The notes below the pieces were generated by a model. It ran no database searches, had not been told where the DNA came from, and saw only the letters and a program-made list of their open reading frames with translations. DNA of 64,000 bases from Eonycteris spelaea (taxonomy: Eukaryota; Chordata; Mammalia; Chiroptera; Pteropodidae), in NCBI GenBank assembly GCA_003508835.1, contig PUFA01000034.1, positions 2,108,001 to 2,172,000 of the forward strand. The letters are read 5' to 3'. Shown piece by piece: positions 37,885-51,164 of the stretch. Every line of letters starts with the position of its first letter. Position 1 is the first letter of the stretch. A program made the translations under genes and the position numbers.

Positions 37885-38045
37885 CAGACTCCAAGCTTGA
37901 CTCTTGCTCCGTCATTCCTAGGTGTAACCTTGGGCAAGTCACTCAGCCTTTCCTTGACTCAGTTTACTCACCTTTAAGTTGGAGATGACACTCGTGCTTC
38001 ACTCATTGGAGGGATGAGGAAGAAAACAGCAAGCTCGTGTCTGTC
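37885..38045 (+). mobile_element. MIR element
   Basis: AACCTTGGGCAAGTCACTCAGCC, then CAGTTTACTCACCTTTAAGTTGGAGATGA: classic MIR core, just upstream of an L2 in the same orientation. Confidence 0.8.
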
Positions 38046-38089
38046 ACGTGCTGAGAACAGGGACTGGTACCCAATGCGCATCACCTGTG

Positions 38090-38421
38090 GTCATGTCGCA
38101 GTGCTTCGGAAGCGCTCTCTCCTCAGGCCTTTGCACCTACTGCTCCCACCCACCTCCGCTGCTTGAGTGGTTTCTGTTCACCCTTCAGGTCTCACTTAGC
38201 TTCTTCCAGAAAGCCTTCCCTGATCACTGTGCCTCCCACACACATCCTGCCTCAGGGAGCATTACAAACTTTTTGGGGGGCTCCCACAGCACCAGGTACT
38301 ATCCCCATCATAGGTGCTAATTTATAATTTCCAGGCGACGTATCTTTTCTGTTAGATGATACTTAGATCAAGGGCTGGGCTGTGTCTTTGTTCGCTGTCA
38401 TATCTCCAGGCCTAAGACAAT
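38090..38421 (+). mobile_element. L2 element, 3' end
   Basis: Well-preserved L2 3' landmarks in order: CACCCTTCAGGTCTCACTTAGC, AGAAAGCCTTCCCTGA, GGGCTGGGCTGTGTCTTTG, CATATCTCCAGGCC, leading into the GAAT-type tail repeat. Confidence 0.85.
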
Positions 38422-38459
38422 TGATGAATGAATGAATGAAGGAAGGAAGGAAGGAAGGA
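38422..38459. repeat. GAAT/GAAG microsatellite at the L2 tail
   Basis: GAAT units change to GAAG units at the 3' end of the L2 element, as is common for L2 tails. Confidence 0.95.
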
Positions 38460-39090
38460 TCTGGATACATGCCTCCCCTAAGTTGAGGATGTGATTCCAA
38501 GCCCCACTTCTAGAGGGCACCATTCACGCCGCCATGGATGTAGAAGGTGCCCCTGGAGCCGGGTGGTGCATACGATCCGTTCTGCTACCCACACGTTAAT
38601 AGGAGGAGCGAATCACTTTTGTGGTTAGCTGTTCCAAAACGTAAATCATCGCTCCCGGCAGATGCTTCAGCCCTGCAAACCAGAGGCGTCCATTCACGTG
38701 CGTTCACTTAACGAATATTTATGGAGCAGCTCCACTGGTCTGAGTGCTGGTTTCTATCGGAAAACCCCTTATTGGTGACGCAGGGGGACATTTAGCAACC
38801 ACTTCCCCCGGCAGCTTCCTAGAAAGCCCCGAAGCCCCGTAGACCGCAGTCCGGGAGCCCTTAGCTGTGCAGCTCTGACGCTTTCCTCCTTGGAAAGGTC
38901 TCTGGCCCCGACCACCCCAGCTGAGCTCCGTGGAGAGAGCTGTGGCCTCGACTCATATTCCCAGCGCAGACTCAGGGCTGCTCTTGCAGGGAGCTTCCGG
39001 CCGTGGCCAGATAACCCTCACGCAGGGGACAGCGATTTTGTCCCTTTTCTTAATTTTCATTAACGGACGTATGCCAACCATCCTCTGGCC

Positions 39091-39139
39091 TTATTTGTTT
39101 ATTTATTTATCATTCATTCATTCATTCATTCATTCATTT
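39091..39139. repeat. TTTA/CATT microsatellite
   Basis: TTTA-type units followed by seven CATT units. Confidence 0.95.
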
Positions 39140-39399
39140 TGAGACTTAAACCAGCAATATCAAGAGGTAGATGCATTAATCACTTTTCAAAGGCCGACCG
39201 GTGAAGGCGATCCACCATCTTTCTAAGGCTTGCCAGCAAGAAAATACAAACCCTCAAAACAGAGATGGGCAAATAACACTATTTCCTTATAGAAACTGAC
39301 CTGTGAAGTTAACTAATCTGGGATTAGAAAAGCATGGCAGTCGCTGTGAGAGTGATCAATAGAAAGCACTAGATGCAGTGACAGAGCATCTGCCAGGAA

Positions 39400-39870
39400 T
39401 CCTGCAACTCCCATCCACTGCTTGTCGATGCGAGAAATATCCAAACCTGTAGGAAATTTTTATGAGTTCATTTGAGCCAAACTGACGACCGTGGCTGGGA
39501 AGCAGGATCTCCCATGCTCCGGAGAATGACAGTTCTGCAGCTTCTTTTATGCATTTGGAATTAGCGAGGGACCCCGAGGAAGATCCCAGGAAGGGGGAGA
39601 AAGCAAGGTGGGGGATCACATCGCAGGACATTTAACAAGCTGCGTGCTCTCTCCAAGGTGGTTATTTCGAAAGTGTATCCAGCCAGATGCACAAAAACAG
39701 TGGACGGGGCTTGCTTCAGGCAAAGATAAACTTTTACTAAAGACGGTACAGGCCTGGGGCGTGACTCCCCACCACGTCTGCCCTGTTAGGGATTTATGAT
39801 TCTATCGCCCTGTGAGGTGACTTTCCATCACTGGGCCTGTCGGTTTCATTACAGAACTCCCTTTTGTTCC
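39400..39870 (+). repeat. LTR-type remnant
   Basis: TTTATGAGTTCATTTGAGCC near 39459, GGGGCTTGCTTCAGGCAAAGATAAAC near 39705, and CATCACTGGGCCTGTCGG with TTTCATTACAGAACTCCC near the end resemble an ancient endogenous-retrovirus LTR. No coding capacity. Confidence 0.45.
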
Positions 39871-41179
39871 ACATGGTGGAGAAAGCAACGTTAAAGAAAA
39901 TAACGTGAATGCCAAGGAGCAAAAAAATGCCTGAAATTTATAAGCATTATCCTACAGAGCCGTGAGAACCCAATGAAGGAACGTACAGAAAACGTTTAAA
40001 ACAATGCTGGCTGTTGCAGTTCGAATAGCTTGACTTGCCACGCAATTCCTATATTAACACTTCTCGTATGATCCTTATGCATTGCGCTTGGAGTTTATAT
40101 TCATAATTCCAGTTCCATTAGCATAAGCTCCATCTCAATCACTATGCCGAGCATGCTCGGTCCAGGCTCCTGCCTGAGGCTGAGTCCCACCTGTCTCCAG
40201 CAGAGCCCTGCTGGAGGGCAGATGAAGGCCTTGCAGCCCATCTACCCTTTCATCCTTCAGCAATCTGGGTTTCTAATCCCTGGACTGCCCTGGGCCCTCG
40301 CAGGGGCTTCATCATTTTGTGCCTTTCTCCAAGTTCGTTCTGGCAGCAAAGCCTCCACTGAGCTTCATTTCGACATCCTGCCTCTGGCTTTGCGCTAAGA
40401 GATGCTATAAAAAGCTCCCCGCCCCAAATTCTCTATTACACTGACGATAGCAATGCCGTTGAGCATGTCACCCATGGAAGAAACGACGGGTTTCACCCGT
40501 AAACAATGTACTGAGGTTTCTACGCACTCAGGGAATGGGGGAGAGGAGGTGTGGGCTACAGAGGTAGAACAGAGGCCCCCCGACGCTGCGGTGGCACCCA
40601 GAGCAGCCGAGCCTGCAGCACCCTGAAAGGCAGTGCCAGACGTCCCCGGTTCCTTTTTTCTCTCTGACACGGGTAATTGGTGCTGTCAGCCTCAAATCCT
40701 GCCATGGCCAGTCACGCAACTCTAAAACCTCCAAAGAGTTCTTGGCCCCGCACTGCAGAATAATAGCATGCTCTAGTTTGGCTGAGTTTAATTACTCTAC
40801 CAGGACTCAGGTCTTCCCAGGTTGCAAAGCCGCTCGTCTGCCAAGAGAAAGCTGTCGTGCCTGGGAGGGGAGGGGACTTGTGTGAGCCATAGAAAGGAGG
40901 TGGCCAGACTTGGCGTTCGAGGCAGACCATCAAATCACAGGTGATGCGTTTCACAGAAAGAGCCTGCCTGGCAGTGCCTGGGACGATGCAGCCCCCCGGA
41001 GAGGGCTAAAAGGACCGCAGAAGGACCCAGAAAGGGTCCAGGGTCCTTGTCAACTTTGGAGTCTTTGCTTTGGGGAGTGTCACCAAATGGGAGAGCAGCA
41101 CCGATCGTCCTCAAACACGTCTAGCCAAAAAGTTGGCAGAGCACGTGATAGCCCACCTCCAAGATGTGGTCACCTCCAG

Positions 41180-41620
41180 TGACGTTGCCACCGGAGACTC
41201 ACGTTCCACCGAGGAGCGTGGGCTGGACTTTGTGACCGCTTCTAACCGACGGGTGGACGTGACCGCGTGTGCATTGGCGTCGAGGTCACAAAAGGCAGTG
41301 GGCACCAGTCTCTCTGTCTCGTGGCTCACTCGTTCCGGACAAGCCGGCTTCCACGTCATGAGGACACGTGGCAGGCAGCCCAAGGAAAGTTCCCACGTGG
41401 CGAGAAGCGGAGGCTTCCTGCCACAGCCACGTGAGCGAGCTCGGAAGTGGAGCCTCCGGGCCTGGCAGCAGCTGGATGCAGCCCCCTGTGAGACCGGAGG
41501 CCAGAGCCGTGGGCTTCCTGAGCCACAGAAGCTATGCGAAAGGATTAATGTTGCTATCGGCTGCAAAGTCCTGGGGTCGTTTGTTACACAGCAACATAAC
41601 TCAGACACTGGGAACATTCT
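41180..41620 (+). repeat. Interspersed repeat, same family as the 1.4 kb copy
   Basis: Contains GGGCTGGACTTTGTGACCGC, AAGTGGAGCCTCCGGGCC and the terminal CAAAGTCCTGGGGTCGTTTGTTACACAGCAACATAACTC. CpG content is high for an old repeat. A 263-codon frame across it is fortuitous. Confidence 0.55.
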
Positions 41621-41769
41621 ACATGCTGGCGAAGAAGGTGGATCCTACTCACACACCTCAGAGTCTGGGCAAAATGCTTGTCATCAGGCCCTCCTACCCC
41701 ACCTGCCTCTCTCTCTCCCTTTCCCATGCCTGGGGGTTTACCTGCCCCCACCCCACCCCCACCCCCCGC

Positions 41770-41783
41770 CACACACACACACA

Positions 41784-41814
<31 letters not shown>

Positions 41815-41816
41815 CA
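41770..41816. repeat. CA dinucleotide repeat with C-rich lead
   Basis: Two CA runs split by one extra C, preceded by a CCCCA-type tract from about 41744. Confidence 0.95.
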
Positions 41817-43079
41817 TTCCACACGGCCCTTAGGCAAAAACCGACTGTTGCCAAAGTATAAAAAACTGCAGCTCCCTTGTCACAAGCGGGGACAAGTCCA
41901 AGGGGTAGTTTATGCTGCAGAGTCCCCTGTGGGACCACGGCTCTGCCTGAAACTGCCCCCTTGCTTGGCATTTCCTCTCTCTCTGGCTCCTGCTTCCTGC
42001 TGCCTCGCTCCCTCGTTTCTCCTAGGGGCTCCCCCTTAATGAATCACCTACACTCGAACCTTCATCTCGGGGGGACCCAATCTAAGGTACCCCATGTGAA
42101 AATCCAGCCTCTTGAAAAAAGGAAGATAAAGACGCTAAGTCTTACTGAAGTTTTCCCATAAAGTTATCAAACGCTTAAAGAAAGTCTTCCATTCCTAGAA
42201 TTAACTAACTTTTAAACAAAGAAAATATAAGTTTACAACTTTAAATATGTAATTCACCTGGTGATTTTATGAAAATTATTCACTAGGCCTCTACATGTGA
42301 AAGACAATACAATAAAGCCTTCGGAGACTATAAAGGGGAAATAATATACCCTCAAAAAGCACACTTTTTCAGAAACAGTCTACTGTTATCAGCACCTCAT
42401 CGTTTGACGTTTTGGGGTTTCCATATACCAAACGTTTGAGGTCAGCAGAAGCCATCCACGTGCCCAAAGTCACCACGGCACTGAGACCCGATCGTCTGTC
42501 ACGGCTTTGTAGATAGTGGATGCTAAACAGCCCCTCGTGGATTAAACTACTTGCTGAACAGTTGGCAGGTGCTGACGATTTGTCAGCGGCGCTTCCTTGC
42601 CTCTCATTCTGAGGCACGTGGTGAAGTCCACCATATGTTAGTGACGTAGAAACTGAGCCGGCAGACAGGGCAAGTCTGCGTTTGATGGTGACAGTTTCAG
42701 GTCAAACCATCTCAGACAGTGGCAGGAAGACAAGGAGTGGGAGGGGACATCCTGAAAGCGACCCAAGGTCACAGCTACTGTCAGGACCGAAGAACCTCCC
42801 CCAACTCCCACCCCTCTGACCCGAACCTGGAACGGTGTGTACCCAAGGAGAGGTCTTGCCCCTTGGTTGTCTTTTCTGTAAAGCTGAAGGACCCTGGGGG
42901 GCTCCTCTCTGGCCCCCAGATCCTCATTGCCCAGCCAGCACCCTGCCCCACCCTCCAAAGGGAAAGTGTTGCCTAGAATCCCGGGGAGGGGGGCGGGGAG
43001 GAACCAGAGCTTACCCACTCCCATCACTGAGCACCTGTTAGCCCTCACTGATACTTTGATTCATACATCCTTTAGAAAC

Positions 43080-43540
43080 AAGGTAAAATAACTTATTTTA
43101 GGATTCTTATCTCATAGGAAAACCTATGAAGTGAGCCACATTTAAAAGAAAAAAAAACTAACTCATGCAAACAATACCACAGGCTGTATTTATAAACCAG
43201 TTAGAAAAACATACACATCCTAAAATTAAAACGAGCAAACACCAGGAAAAGATGGTTCACGAAAGAATACAAATGATCATAAATTAAAAAATCAACTTCA
43301 CTGGTAAAGAAATGCAAAATAGAACAAGATTATCGTTTTTATGTATCAAATTGGCAAACCACTTAAAATTCAAATACTACATAATGGAGACAGTGCAGAG
43401 AGAGACACTAGCTGGGTATAAACCAGCATAGCCCACTGTACAATTTCATGAAATATACGAAAAGCAATAAAAACCAAGAGTCTATCCTGAAAAAAATGAT
43501 CAGGAATCAGACAAAGAGGCTTATCACTGAGCTATTTACA
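43080..43540. mobile_element. Old LINE fragment
   Basis: A-rich text with phrases typical of L1 3' regions, such as AAAGAAATGCAAAATAGAACAAG and ATCAAATTGGCAAACCAC. Decayed; exact limits and subfamily not resolvable by eye. Confidence 0.45.
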
Positions 43541-43839
43541 CATCACTGCATAAGGTGGATGCCCCTTGAACACCTGCTGTGATCCAGGCCTTGCCCTAGG
43601 CACGGGGTGTGGGGGGTGCGGGATTGGCAGTGGACAAAGGGGACCAAAGTCTCTGCCTTCCTGGGGTTTCCATTCCCGCAGGTCCTAGCACCCCAGGGCT
43701 CCTGAGCTTGGCAAGGGGACTGGCAGAGGCCACCTCACTTCACCAGCACTTACACAGTCCCAAACCCATGTTCTATACCTTATCTGACTACAGTTAACCT
43801 TGATCGTTAATAGATTCCTATAAACCGAATGAGCTATTT

Positions 43840-44940
43840 CTCTAAAACTTTTTTTCCGTTTCACCAACTTTTTATAAAGGAAAAAAAACCCCACAAACAT
43901 ACAGAAAAATTGAAAGACGAGTGTACAATGAACTCTTACATGCCCTCGACCTAGATTCAGAAACGAAACGCCTGTGTATTTGTATTTTCTTTCTCCCTCC
44001 TCACTTCCAAAGGCTTCACCCCTAAATGTCCAGCCAACAACTTCCACGTAACCGCAATGCCACTATCACCCCTAAAAAACTCACACTCATTCCATAATCT
44101 ACGGAACGGCCAGTCTCTATGTAGATTTCCCCGATTGCCTCCAAAGTGTATTTTAAAGCTGGAGTTTTGAATCAAGACCTAATCTAGTTCGAACACTGCA
44201 CTTGTGGGTCCTATAACCTAAACGGTCTCCCTGTTTTGATTTGCAGGACTGACTTTTTGAACACCCAGGCTTATCCATCGCAGAATGTGGGTTTGTCTGC
44301 TCCGCACTGCAGTGTGTTAAATCGTTCGCTTACTCACTGTATTTCCTTTAAACTGGAAGTGAGGGCTAGACGCTTGATTCTCTCCAGGGGAATCATTTCT
44401 AGCAAGGATGTAGCCTGGTACCTCAAACTGCACCCCATCGGAAGGCACGAATGTCAGCTGGCCCACTATGCCTCATGCTAAATTTGATCACTCGGTGTAT
44501 TCAAAAGCTGCCAGATTGCTCCAGAGTTAAGGTACATTTTTTCCTTTTGCAACTAACAAGTTCTCTGTAAAGTGATGGACTGAGACCATGTTCATAGTCT
44601 CTTTCCTATTAATGTTTCCATTGATGGCTTTTAGCATGCTCTGCTGATCCTTCCTGAAGCAACCATCGCACTGGGGATTTTGTTTTTGAATACCACTCTG
44701 GATGCATGGTGTGGTTGTTTAATTTAATGTGTTTAGTCCAAGGAACGCTGTCAAGTTCCTTTTGGTGCTCAAACTGTTGTAAATTTGGCCAGTAGAAGCC
44801 CCTTTAAGCTGGTGACTATGTCCCTTTGAAATATCCCTCCATCTATGAGCACTTCCTTGCCTGCTGACACAGCAAGATACTTTATATATATTCTGTATCC
44901 CAGATCTTGAGTCAGCCATTTCTTAAAAGAGCCCTAGATC
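43840..44940. mobile_element. Old L1-family 3' region fragment
   Basis: Includes phrases recurring in old L1 3' regions: AATGCCACTATCACCCCTAAA near 44056, AGATTTCCCCGATTGCCTCC near 44122, and TGTATTTCCTTTAAACTGGAAG near 44338. No ORF of substance. Confidence 0.5.
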
Positions 44941-45234
44941 CTGTAGGTGTGGGGTAATAGACAAATCCAAGCTCTATGTGCTCATCACCAGTGGCGTGGC
45001 ATTGCTTCTGAAACTTTCCTGCGGACAGAGCTGGGAAGCATGTGAGAGCTCACACAGACGCCAGCCCAGCCCCTGGCCTTGCGCCTCGCTCTTCCCGTTC
45101 CATATCATCACCTCTGTTTTCTAAGGCCAAGGACCCTGGTTCTCGACGTCATATATAGTGGAGGCTATTCTTCTATTCTACACCTCCACACCGGAGAATG
45201 TCACTCTCCTCGTATCATAGCCAACAGCAAATCT

Positions 45235-45660
45235 ACCACGCTAGTTTCCTAGGTGGTAACAAAGTACCACAAACCGGACGGCTTAAAAGCGGTTCTGGGG
45301 ATCGGAAGTCAAAAGCCGAAGCGTCAGCAGCCCCTCTGAAGGCACTCGGGGAGCCTGTTGCATGCCTCTGTCACAGTTTCTGGAGGCTGCTGGCAAGCCC
45401 TGGCGTGCCTTAGCTCATAGACGCGTCCCTCCGATCTCTGCCAACGTCTTTACGTAGCACTTTCCTGCGTGCGTGGTTCTAAGGCTCGGTGTCCAAATTC
45501 CCCTTCTTAAGGTGACACCGGTTACCGGGTGAGGCCCCACCCCCATCCAGGAGAACATTGTCCTCACTAGATTATGCTTGCAAAGATCCCATTTCCAAAT
45601 CGAGTCACATGCACAGGTACCGGGTGTCATGACTTCTTAAGGGGCATAATTCGACTCACA
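45235..45660 (+). repeat. Interspersed repeat, 7.5 kb family
   Basis: TAACAAAGTACCACAAACCGG and GACGGCTTAAAAGC at the start; GGTGAGGCCCCACCCCC, CCAAATCGAGTCACATGC and GGGGCATAATTCGACTCACA at the end. Confidence 0.6.
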
Positions 45661-46329
45661 CACCTACTAAGTAAAGTTTAAGATTTCTTTGCTTTGTTTA
45701 GTCCTAGAATAGATCTTGGGGATGTTGTTAATTAATGTTATCAATTCAAAAATTACTTGAATTAATTTTTTTGAGTGTGGTTATGTTAGCAGTTTGATAA
45801 CTATTTAAGTGCGTCTGCTTCGGTTTATTTTTAATTACAGGGTTTGCCATTTTCCCTATATTTTTAGATTTTTAAGAAACTGTTTGAATATGTAAAACAT
45901 CTGCCTGGTTTACAAGGCAAAACTATATAAAAAGGTACCCTCAGAAAAGCTTTGCCCTCAACCCCCACTGCGGAAATACCCGTCATTACCCGTTTCTCTT
46001 TTTCCCTTCCTGTGTTTCTTGTTGGGGGAAAGAAAGTACTTTGCCTCCTTTCATCCACATGCCGCGTACGCCGTGGCCACGTACCACTGAGGCCGGGTCG
46101 GTGTCGGTTCGGAAGTGTCACCCTCACTCCCCTCCCCACAGCTGTGCCGGACTCCTGTGTCAGCTCCACGGTGCCTTCCGCCAGGCTTTGGATGAACGTG
46201 TAAATGGCTTCCCATATTTTACTCTCAAAAATAATGCCACGGTGAATGAATGGCCTCGCACGCACCTTGTTTCTCATTTCGGGAGGTGTCCTTGGGGTAA
46301 ATTCTTAGAAATGGAATTGCTGAGTCTGC

Positions 46330-46590
46330 TCTAGCTGCTATGACAGAGTAGGTGGCTTAGAAACGACGAAATTTACTTCTCACAGTCCTGGAGGCTGCGA
46401 AATCCAAGACCAAGGCTAGGGATCTCTTGCGTGTTGCTTTAATGAGGGCACCAACCCCATTCATGAGGGCCCCACACTCATGACCTCACCATCTCCCAAA
46501 GGCCCCGGCTCCCAACACCATCTCCTTGGGGGTTAGGATTTCAGCATGTGAATTTTGAGGGGACGCAAACCTTCAGCCCATTGCATGCAT
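46330..46590 (+). repeat. Interspersed repeat, 7.5 kb family, internally deleted
   Basis: Begins TAGCTGCTATGACAGAGTAGG and CACAGTCCTGGAGGCTGCG and ends GGGTTAGGATTTCAGCATGTG and CTTCAGCCCATTGC. The middle is shorter than in the other copies. Confidence 0.6.
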
Positions 46591-47559
46591 GTGGCTTTGT
46601 TCGTTATGGGCTAAGTCCCTCCTATCTGAGGACGGACAGCTTTACTCTCCCATCAGCAATCTGTGAGTGTCTGTCTCCCCTGAAGATTTTCAATTCGGTA
46701 ACACCAGTGAACGTCAATCCAGAAAATTTAGAGCTCTCCAAAAGGTAAGTGCATAATTGATGGGGATTCACAGTGTGTCAAATGCGGAGAGTGAGGACCC
46801 TGGGGGTAAGGAAGGGACCTCGAATAGGCTCAGGTGTTCGCAACAGGGAGGAATTTTCCTACTCTGTTCTGTCAGTCCTCTGACTCACTGTGTCAAGAAG
46901 ACCTTCCTCTCTCTTGGTAAGAATCCATCACTTCTTAGAGAAAACACTTAACTGACAAAAGGTTAGAATCTCTTCTTTTTTTAAAAGCAAATGCTAATTT
47001 CAAACGGAAGGATGTATTTCTGGCGAGCATAAGACACTCCTCTGAGAAACCTACAAAAGACCCTGGTGGTTAGGAAGCCAAGGGAGACCTATTAAGGACC
47101 ATCATTTTAAGCTGAGCCTGAGAGATCCCGCTGACTCTGTGACAGATAAAAGCTACTCCGAGAGCTAAGCAACGTTTTTAGATGGAGCGACCATTTAGCA
47201 TGCAATCTTCACCGCGTGGGAAAAAAATGAGACACAGGTTTAAAATCAGGAAAAGAAACATCAACTGATCAGCTCGGAGGGGGTACCGAACAGTAAGGAG
47301 GTAAAGAAACAAAAGTGAAATTTCACTTCTTTGCTGGGTAGTCTGATTCTCCACCCCCCAGATAATAATAGTACTTTAGCTAAAGGTGCAGTCACATTTA
47401 AAGGGAGGAGGTTTGTGGATGAAAGAAAAGGGTTTATGAGATGTTTCTATGCCTGGAATTTACTGAGAGGCACTGGTAAATGACACCACAAGAATGTCTG
47501 TGCGTTCAAGCCTCCTTCAACTCCGCCTTCACTCAGCAAATATATCTGGAGCCTCCAGG

Positions 47560-47900
47560 GTGTGCAAGGTCTCTGCCCGCAAGACCCCCTCTGCTCAGCA
47601 AGTGGGGTGATGTCAATCAGGCTGGGTCCCATCACTGAGCACAGTCCAGGAGGACAGAGAAATAATTCTCCAAGGTAGTGATCGAGCCTTGAGAGAAGCC
47701 CCGGCAAACTGCTACACGAAATCCTAAGAGTGAGCCGGCTCTGGCATGGGATGGGGGTGGGCTTCACAGAGGAGGTGGCTTTTAAGCCAGCACAGTGCGA
47801 AGTGCCCGTGCAGAGGGACAGGGAAGGGCTTGTGGTGTTCGGGTGACCTGCCTTTGATGGGAGGCAGTGATTTCCGTGATGACCCCTTTGATGGAACCAT
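47560..47900 (-). mobile_element. L2/MIR3-type fragment, antisense
   Basis: GGCTTCACAGAGGAGGTGGCTTTTAAGCC and GCAAGGTCTCTGCCCGCAAGA resemble the reverse complement of L2-type text. Moderately diverged; the 232-codon minus-strand frame across it is not a gene. Confidence 0.5.
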
Positions 47901-48269
47901 GACTTTAGGAGAAAAGGAAGAAGCAGCCTGATTAGGAATCGTACATGTAGATTTAAGAAGGAGATGGGGAATTTCTGGAAAATGACTATTTTTATAACCA
48001 TGCAGAATAGAATGCCAGGTAAGTGCTTTAATTGTAGAGATGCCAGAAAGTAATGTACTATAAATCTGAATTCATGATTCTTTGGGAGCTGAAGAGATTT
48101 TGGAAAGATAGATTTATGTAATGAATTGAGGAGTTTTTCTCCCAAGTAAATCTAGAGAACACAAAACAGCTCAGCCCAATTTTTTGAGTTCATCAGGATT
48201 CCCTCCGGCTACAGGGAATTTAAACTCATGCTCTAAATTTATGCAATTAAGGACCGATGTTTTTTAAAA

Positions 48270-48870
48270 GTAACTTTTCCCCCTTATTACATAAGTGACA
48301 CATTTATTGTAGAAAACTTTTAAACACATATGAGTAAAAAGAGAAAAGTTCCCTCAGACTCCAACTAATTCACTGCAAATTCTGAGAAGTGTTTTCAGAA
48401 ATTATTCTTCCAGCCCTTTTTTAAACATATGTGTGTCCTTAAAATTCCATCTTGATAAATTGACTTACAAACCAAATAAGATCATACTACCATCCATTTT
48501 GGGAATCTGCCTGTCTATTCACCATATTATGGACATCTTTCCTGATTATTAAATATTTTAAATATCATTTTTAATGACGTTCCATTTTAGCGATATGTCA
48601 TAATTTATAGTCAATCTTTTATTATCGAACATTCAGGTGCTCTAAGTATTTCGCTATTATACATGACACTATAATAAACATTCTTGTAGCTAATATTTTC
48701 ACATGGATTCCTATTTGTTAGGATATATTCCTAGAAGTAGAGTCTCTTTACTAAAGGTATGAACATTTGCAGATTTATGATGTGGGTGGTCCAGATCGCC
48801 ACCCCCACCCCCACACACACACAAAGGTGGTATAGATGTCCAGAGGCACATGACCATTTGCAAGCCTTAG
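48270..48870 (-). mobile_element. Antisense L1 3' fragment
   Basis: AT-rich sequence with antisense L1 phrases: TTATTACATAAGTGACACATT near 48284, ATTCCTATTTGTTAGGATAT near 48709, and CCTAGAAGTAGAGTCTC near 48731. Followed by a short CA repeat near 48815. Confidence 0.6.
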
Positions 48871-51164
48871 CTAGCTAACAGCCTGTTCATTTTCAAACCT
48901 CTCTGATGGCTGTGTATCTGGCGTGTTTTTGAAATACCGTGCTTTCTCTTTAGGATAACCTTATTGTTTGGTGCTGATTTCCACGCTGATGTCCCCAGTT
49001 CTTTTATTAGAATCTTCAAAATAGATATATTGAAAGTAGTCAAAAGCTCTGAATTCCTGAGAAGACAGGTGTTATCATCAACATTACAATGAGTGGTCAA
49101 GAACCCAGAAAAGGCACTTTGTCTGGTGATACACCTCATTCCTGTCTCTAACAGGTCCCATAAAGTGGCCGGCCTCTAACAAAGACATAGTGGTCTTTTT
49201 ATGAGACTCTACATCCTTGAACGCTTAGTTCTGGTGACCCAACAAAGAACACTCTTTCTACTGTATGTGAAGGATGAGGGGTTTGTTTCGATAGGAAATA
49301 GTAGTTATCATACTACTTCTTGTTGTGGAAAATACTTCTCTAAAATCCAGTTACTTGCAATTTTCAAGGAACAACGTGTGATTCATTTCTGATTGTTAAT
49401 TTTGTTAACCACATGCTATTCCTTCAAGTCTACTTTCCTTATTATTTCATACCTTAAATGATATTGCTACATTTGGTTAATGGTGAAGCAATATTGTCTC
49501 CATTGCCATAGTGAATATTTTAGTGATAAACGCAGGCTTCCTGAACAGTAATAGTAATAATAATAATATCATTTCCTATTTTATAATACGCAATACGACT
49601 CACTACATATAGAGCTAAGTTACATCTAACTATATAGTTTTATAAGGTGATTTAAAATGAATAAAGCTAAGTGGAAAGAAGTGGGCTATTGGCTCCTTTA
49701 CCTTTTGAGTTCCAACTAACGATATATGAAACCCCCACGACCATAACCTAAAATATAAATTCTGTTTATCCGGGCAACTTCTTATCTCATTTTCTCCAAA
49801 TTTCATCAACATATCTTGGACATACCAGTATTTTTCCTTGGGTCCCCTTGTGTTAGGATGCTCCTCCTGATCAAAAGCCCATAACATCACCCACAGCCCA
49901 AATCCTTGGACCCTGTGTGTCCAGGACTTCGTGGCTAGGAATGCGCCAAAGAACCTCACAGTCCAGCCGTCTTCCATTCTTCCACAGTTTCAAACACACA
50001 CACGAGCGTTACAGTGTCTCATTCATGAGTCATTTCAAGGAGCTTATTTTGAGAAGTGCGTTTCTCTCATACAGTTGTCTGCCGCTCATAATTGAAGATA
50101 TGACCACCTTTTGTCCCAGCCTTTCAAGAGCACTAGCAAGGGCACTAGCAAGGGCACATAAACGATCAAAATGCTTTGGAAATTCTAACGATTCCCTTGC
50201 CGAGCAACATCACCCGGGCTGCCTCTCCTGCCCGGAGGCGGAGCGAGGCTTGACCACCTGTCTTTGATTCTGAAAATGTATTGCATAGCAATATCGCATC
50301 TTTAGCAATTAAGAGTGCCCACTCCCCATAATCACCGAAACCTACCCTATGCTAGCATGTCTCCTTAAACCAAAGCTTTCATCTCGCATCCTCAAGGCGT
50401 TTCCCTATTCAACCAAAACTGTAACACTTGTCCCCTATAGCAACCATGTCAAAAAAAACCAAAAACAAAAACAAAACACGCCTCACCTCACGGAAACTCT
50501 GAGTCCAGTTTTAATAGGTTTTTGTTGTTGTTTTGTGTTGTTTTTTGCTCACCACAGCAGGTCACAGTTACCACCCCCAAGCTAGAGCCTAGAAGCCTGC
50601 TAGTTTCCAAAGAGGTCAGTTAAAGAAACGTCTTTAGTGACCAAATAAGGGCAAGATGCAACGCAAAGACAATGCTAATGCTGCACCCAATAACCCTAAA
50701 AGAAGGACTGAAATCAAAGACATGTCAACATAACACCTACCAACTTCTGTGTCTTTCCTTATTCACCATCGATTTCCTGGAGCTTCCTGGACGTGCTGGA
50801 TGCTGGGGATGCAGAGGTAGATGTCATCTTCATAGTGGCCCCCCAAAACTCAATCCACTGGGAAGAGAAACCATGCAACAGGAGTACCGTGGACAAAGGG
50901 CAGGCCCGTGGGAGCTCTCGGGGGTGACCCAGCGTTCACTTGGCCCCAGCGTGGGCGGTTGAATTAACTTCATTAGCAATGAATTACCAGCAAGGTACTG
51001 AGGAGTCACTTAAGGCAGCAGGTGTGTGGAATCAGATATGTTTGAGGAAAATGACCGGCAGCTGTGTATAGGGCCGACTGAGGGCAAGAAAAAGAGATCA
51101 AGGGAAACAAGGCTGTGAGAGGGATGCTGTGCTCTAAATCAGACTAGAGGCTTGCAAAGTAAGG

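Noticed and set aside
41070..41861. 263-codon open frame on the + strand
   Set aside because: Runs through an interspersed repeat and a CA microsatellite; the translation ends in His-Thr repeats.
47447..48145. 232-codon open frame on the minus strand
   Set aside because: Overlaps L2-like sequence and shows no family similarity.
49592..49605. 14 bases identical to the core of the T7 phage promoter (AATACGACTCACTA)
   Set aside because: The essential downstream TAGGG is absent, and the flanks are ordinary AT-rich genomic DNA with no vector sequence. Taken as coincidence.
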